From Legionella bozemanae (GTDB taxonomy: Bacteria > Pseudomonadota > Gammaproteobacteria > Legionellales > Legionellaceae), in assembly GCF_001648595.1 (NCBI RefSeq), contig NZ_KV441807.1, forward strand, positions 3,253 to 67,252: DNA of 64,000 bases, given 5' to 3'. A program made the translations under genes and the position numbers. Below, piece after piece: positions 60,483 to 64,000 of this stretch; within the stretch, counting starts at the first letter, position 1, and each line of letters opens with the position of its first letter. Below the pieces are notes generated by a model that saw only the letters and a list, made by a program, of their open reading frames with translations, made no database searches and was not told where the DNA came from.

Positions 60483-61595
60483 TCATTTATGCTTGAAAGA
60501 GCTTCCTTCCTCTTCATCCATATCTCTTTCCCGCCCTTCAGTTTCTGATTTTAATTTATCTGTTTCTTTTTCCATTTCTTCAACCTCCTCTACTACCTCT
60601 ATTGCCTTGTACGTTTTTTTACTCGGTGGAGGTGCTTTACTTTTTAAATCTTGATAAATTATGAAATAAATATCTTTATCTTTGCTACTCATAGGCAATA
60701 TTTCAAGATTTGCTTGCATATTTTCTAAAATGGCAGCCATTTGTAAAGCTCGAACTTCTTTTTTTGAAACGCTATCCATCCCAGGAATTGGTTTACCGGT
60801 TCTTACTTCAGTCATAAAGTTTAAATAAGCAGAACATGCTATGTGTGCTTTATCTTTGACGGATTGGGGAGTGGATTTACTTTGCATATCAATAAAATAG
60901 GGATTGGTCGCTAAAACTACCCGTAAACCTTGTCTATCTAAACGACCAGGGATAAAAATAGAAGGTATTCCCTGTATGGTTGTTTCCTTTTCATAGGCAT
61001 AATGCGAGGGAGTTCCATGGGGATCATATGAGGGTTGCAGGTCAGGCGGCAGCTGTTCATATCTATGTGTTTTAGGAAGAGCTGTTGGATCAATCAAAAC
61101 AACGCTCGATCTTCCTGCCACCATGGATATAATGCTATAAATTGTATATTCATCCGAACACGATATCGCATGTCCTTTATATTTTTCTGCGCTCTCCGGG
61201 TTATGGTGGCCTGCAAAATTTTTTGCGGTTTCTTTCTTATCGATTTTACCTGAATCATCGTATTCAACAAGCTGGCTGCCACCATATAAACCTAGCGGAA
61301 CCTCTGTCTCGCCAATCTTAAGCGACGGGCTTTCTTTAAACTGCTCCATGCTCATCGTTCGAGCGAGAAACCTGCTCGTACCCAGCGTTTTTATTTTGGG
61401 GAGGGCATTCTCTACTGTAAGGACGCTTCCTCCATAAGAAATGGGGATATAGTCTCCTCCTTTCTGGAGTATTTCGCTGGGTATTTCGCCCCACATGGAG
61501 GAGGTTAGGGAAAAAAAACTATCAACGGAAAAATTTTTTCTACTTATTGCAGTTAAACCTTGTATAAAAAGTCCTATACCTTTTTTTCTTGTCAT
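60483..61595 (-). CDS. Hypothetical protein with acidic tail, effector candidate
   Basis: The 370-residue protein has no signal peptide. The body (about 20-230) is alpha/beta with a GHAISCSDEYTIYSIISMV segment that loosely recalls the substrate loop of ADP-ribosyltransferase folds, though no R-S-E set can be assigned. The C-terminus is a long highly charged tail (VVEEVEEMEKETDKLKSETE..., then RDMDEEEGSSFKHK), very like the Glu-rich E-block of Dot/Icm signals. It is monocistronic with an AT-rich promoter region. Function unknown. Confidence 0.6.
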   Translation of the reverse strand: MTRKKGIGLFIQGLTAISRKNFSVDSFFSLTSSMWGEIPSEILQKGGDYIPISYGGSVLTVENALPKIKTLGTSRFLARTMSMEQFKESPSLKIGETEVPLGLYGGSQLVEYDDSGKIDKKETAKNFAGHHNPESAEKYKGHAISCSDEYTIYSIISMVAGRSSVVLIDPTALPKTHRYEQLPPDLQPSYDPHGTPSHYAYEKETTIQGIPSIFIPGRLDRQGLRVVLATNPYFIDMQSKSTPQSVKDKAHIACSAYLNFMTEVRTGKPIPGMDSVSKKEVRALQMAAILENMQANLEILPMSSKDKDIYFIIYQDLKSKAPPPSKKTYKAIEVVEEVEEMEKETDKLKSETEGRERDMDEEEGSSFKHK

Positions 61596-61851
61596 GATTA
61601 AATACCAGTCATAATGATCACATATTAAAATAATAGTACTTTATTTGTTAAATTCAATTACTCCGGATATACAGAAAAAAATGAGAGTCAGAAATTTAGG
61701 AAGTATAAGCTTTATATTCTCAAAAATTATTTAAATATCATGAAGATAGAATAGTCTGGTGAGTGTAAATTTGATAATATGGTTAAATTTTGTTAGAATG
61801 TTTTATTCTTTAAGGTTAGCATTTTATTAATTTAAGTGAGTATCCATAATT

Positions 61852-62157
61852 ATGATGACGAGATTATTTGTATCAAAAAGCCCTACTTTTTTTCAATCTT
61901 TTTCCCGAGCATACAGTACTGCATACCGAGTTCGATTAATGGAAAAAAATGGTGATAGAATCGGTGTAATTACTTCAAAAGAAAATGATGTTGAAAAACT
62001 GGCAAAATTAAAAGAAGAGTTAGCTGCGAAAGATTATGAAGTGTACTCCGTAAAACCCGATGAAATTATGGTTGTACAAAATAAAGCTAAATTTCTCAAA
62101 GACATCGATGATGCTGCACAAGTGGTTCAAGAGAATACCTCGAAATTCACACCATAA
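61852..62157 (+). CDS. Small protein with mitochondrial-presequence-like N-terminus
   Basis: The 101-residue protein begins MMTRLFVSKSPTFFQSFSRA followed by YSTAYRVRLM. The first 30 residues have five Arg/Lys, many Ser/Thr and aromatics, and no acid, as in mitochondrial matrix presequences. RAYS fits an R-2 or R-3 cleavage context. The remaining 70 residues are a small alpha/beta domain (GDRIGVITSKENDVEKLAKL, EELAAKDYEVYSVKPDEIMV) without a known family. It stands alone, with a terminator-like palindrome behind it. Host mitochondrial delivery is inference from the N-terminus. Confidence 0.65.
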   Translation: MMTRLFVSKSPTFFQSFSRAYSTAYRVRLMEKNGDRIGVITSKENDVEKLAKLKEELAAKDYEVYSVKPDEIMVVQNKAKFLKDIDDAAQVVQENTSKFTP

Positions 62158-62162
62158 TGTAT

Positions 62163-62180
62163 GTCGGGCCTTGGCCCGAC
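62163..62180. repeat. Second copy of the 18-bp palindrome
   Basis: GTCGGGCCTTGGCCCGAC follows the stop of the small presequence-like gene by five bases and is identical to the copy at 60228. It acts as a 3' structure, possibly a terminator. Confidence 0.7.
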
Positions 62181-62331
62181 GAATCTTTCGAGCGTGCTTT
62201 TCCGAATTAGCTCCTTTTGCATGCGGTTTTCATAATCAAAAGAATTCATATGAATCATAACGTATTTTTCAATGCGCCATGGCCTAGACTGGTCATGCAT
62301 GGATAACAGAGAGGCAGTAATAATTCTGACA

Positions 62332-63765
62332 TTAGCGATATTGAATTGTATGTGTATTACTAAGCTTGTCACTAGGAGGGGGATTATGGTTCATTTGCTT
62401 GATTAGGTTTTCTTTAGGCAATTCACCCACATTGGACGCTACAATTGAATTAATGGCTTTTAGGGTCTCGGAGGTTTCTATACATGTTTGGGGTTTATGG
62501 TGATCTGTCAAACTATGCAACCAACCTAAAAAACCCAATTCCCTTAAGCCTGGCTTATTATTTGCAATGATACTTGCTTGGGCTTTTATTCCTGGAATGA
62601 TGTCGTCTTTTATTGTACCGCCTTTTTGAAGTATCTCCAGCATCCCCTCTGCCGCTTTTAAGCGGTTTATGTAGGTTTGTTGCGGCTTCTCTGGTGGATT
62701 GGCTTCTGTGTAGTTCATGTATTGAATGATATGCTTTTTGATGGCTAATAAGGTATTAACTTCTTCGGGACTGGCTCTTTTGATATTTAATACAATTAAA
62801 TTAGTCGTAATAGAATCCCTGTTTCTTTTTGCAAAAGCTGTGATTTGATTCTGTTTATAATATTCTCTTAGATCAACTGAATCTATTTCGGGATCATAGG
62901 ATAGCCCCTCTTTAATCAAACTTCGCACAGGATTTTCTTTTTTTAAGAACACATTATGTTCCGTGCGCATTCTCATCAAAATTTGTGATGGGCTGTCTTC
63001 CTTATGTGCTCTTTGAAGTGCTGATTGTCGATTAAGCGAAGTCTGTACCCCTGAAAACATAAGGGAGGCAGTATATTGATTATCTTCTGTAGTATGATCA
63101 TACATGTACATAATGGCAGCTATATCTGCAGCACAAATATCAGTTTGTGCCAACTCATAGGCAACAAGAGGAAAAATATCTTCTGCACCAATAAAATTTC
63201 GTTCGGGATTTAATGTCACATCACTGTATTTTTGGGTTACCCAACGGGCAAATTTTGAGGTAATCGCGTAATTTCCTATTCTTAGTGCATCAACAAATAT
63301 TTGTGCGTCTTCTGCATTTGCACCTAAATCTTGGATGGAAAGTACTTTTCTTGTCATCCAATCGCGTTGGTATAACAGTACGAGATCGGTTTCATGATCC
63401 ATCACTTCGTTTTTAGAAGCAATGAACGTTTCAATAAAGGGAAGAAAAAAAGAACGCATTTTTCCACTTAAACCAAAGGATTCAGGTCCTCTTATTATTT
63501 GTGTCAGTATGCTTCTAATCGCTTTTATATCCGCATTATCTGTTTCTGCTGCAGCTGCAATTTGCTTCAATACTATTTGCGTCACAACGTCACTATTTAT
63601 TTCTATAAGCTGAGCCTTAGACAGTTCAGCTGTTTGACCTTTTTGAATTTTATCCAGTTCAAAAAGGGAGGAAAACACTAAATCGATACGGGCTGTTTTA
63701 GATAATTCGTCTGTAAATGCTTTTGCTAACTGTTCCAGCATTTCTTGTTCACGTTTAATCATCAT
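62332..63765 (-). CDS. Hypothetical helical protein, effector candidate
   Basis: The 477-residue protein is soluble and strongly helical, without signal peptide or motif. Helix-rich repeats of about 40 residues (QTAELSKAQLIEINSDVVTQ, ADIKAIRSILTQIIRGPESF and others) could form a super-helical scaffold. The C-terminus is polar and Pro/Ser-rich (NHNPPPSDKLSNTHTIQYR), as in many Dot/Icm substrates. A double ATG with GGGA upstream marks the start. No family is recognised. It lies at the end of the window, and the upstream 235 bp to 64000 contain no gene. Confidence 0.5.
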   Translation of the reverse strand: MMIKREQEMLEQLAKAFTDELSKTARIDLVFSSLFELDKIQKGQTAELSKAQLIEINSDVVTQIVLKQIAAAAETDNADIKAIRSILTQIIRGPESFGLSGKMRSFFLPFIETFIASKNEVMDHETDLVLLYQRDWMTRKVLSIQDLGANAEDAQIFVDALRIGNYAITSKFARWVTQKYSDVTLNPERNFIGAEDIFPLVAYELAQTDICAADIAAIMYMYDHTTEDNQYTASLMFSGVQTSLNRQSALQRAHKEDSPSQILMRMRTEHNVFLKKENPVRSLIKEGLSYDPEIDSVDLREYYKQNQITAFAKRNRDSITTNLIVLNIKRASPEEVNTLLAIKKHIIQYMNYTEANPPEKPQQTYINRLKAAEGMLEILQKGGTIKDDIIPGIKAQASIIANNKPGLRELGFLGWLHSLTDHHKPQTCIETSETLKAINSIVASNVGELPKENLIKQMNHNPPPSDKLSNTHTIQYR

Positions 63766-64000
63766 GAATCCCGATAATAAAAATTTCTATGTTTAAATAG
63801 GGCACATATTGTAAATAAGATGTTGTTTTTTAACAAGTATGGCTCCATTTATTTATACCTAAATCTTAGATCTTTTAGTTAACGAATAAGGTTTTTCTCA
63901 TTTCCGAGCAAAAATAATGAAGAAAAATAGTTCGAGTCAAGACTGTTTTTTTATTTTTTATTTGTATAAGATAGCTACGTCTTAGTTCTTTTTTTAAGTA

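Noticed and set aside
61741-61851. Possible PmrA or CpxR site before the small presequence-like gene
   Set aside because: GTTAAA and GTAAAT half sites occur, but the spacing does not fit either consensus well enough.

Overview
The window reads as chromosomal DNA of a Legionella species other than a standard L. pneumophila strain. The sequence is visibly AT-rich. Ordinary gammaproteobacterial housekeeping genes (argE, argF, trmL, htpX, corA, carbonic anhydrase, sensor kinases) are interleaved with many genes typical of Dot/Icm type IV secretion effectors. The clearest species markers are an AnkX-like Fic/ankyrin protein next to a Lem3-like PP2C protein, and a mitochondrial-carrier-family protein like LncP. 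No dot/icm structural genes, rRNA operon, CRISPR array or complete mobile element is present, so the genus call is inference from gene content.

Layout: 0-9 kb holds a GNAT acetyltransferase, a tRNA-Lys 3' remnant, a large coiled-coil effector candidate with a PmrA-box-like site, an acyl-CoA synthetase, argE with a putative caspase-like gene behind it, and an alcohol dehydrogenase. 9-23 kb holds a palindromic repeat, a hybrid histidine kinase, a probable cyclodipeptide synthase of the XYP type with a repetitive tail, a DUF945 protein, carbonic anhydrase, a TPR protein, a class C beta-lactamase-like serine hydrolase and a secreted GH17-like glucanase. 22-43 kb is the effector-rich core: mitochondrial carrier protein, Lem3-like, AnkX-like, a P-loop protein with a mitochondrial-presequence-like N-terminus and a strong PmrA box, two small paralogous genes, a GGQ rescue factor, a LepB-N-like kinase-fold protein, a cupin dioxygenase, an unknown effector candidate, a Lot-type OTU deubiquitinase and a RhoGAP-domain protein. 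43-52 kb is mostly housekeeping: DUF1428, htpX, corA, a two-component pair, argF, an ArtJ-like arginine-binding lipoprotein under an ARG box, trmL and a membrane hydrolase. 52-64 kb carries a CE-clan cysteine protease candidate with two NPLY motifs, a patatin, acetoacetate decarboxylase, a three-gene bufferin/Hvf-like RiPP operon (Cys-rich precursor, DUF692 MNIO enzyme, DUF2063 partner), a large secreted protein and three effector-like or small genes.

Three themes stand out. First, host-directed chemistry: phosphocholination and its reversal (AnkX/Lem3), ubiquitin removal (OTU, CE-clan protease), Rho GTPase switching (RhoGAP) and possible lipid phosphorylation (LepB-N-like). Second, a possible mitochondrial set: one carrier-family protein and three proteins whose N-termini look like eukaryotic mitochondrial presequences. 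Third, peptide natural products: a cyclodipeptide synthase and an unusual lysine-rich relative of copper-binding bufferins. Three copies of a palindromic repeat and a REP-like element lie between genes.
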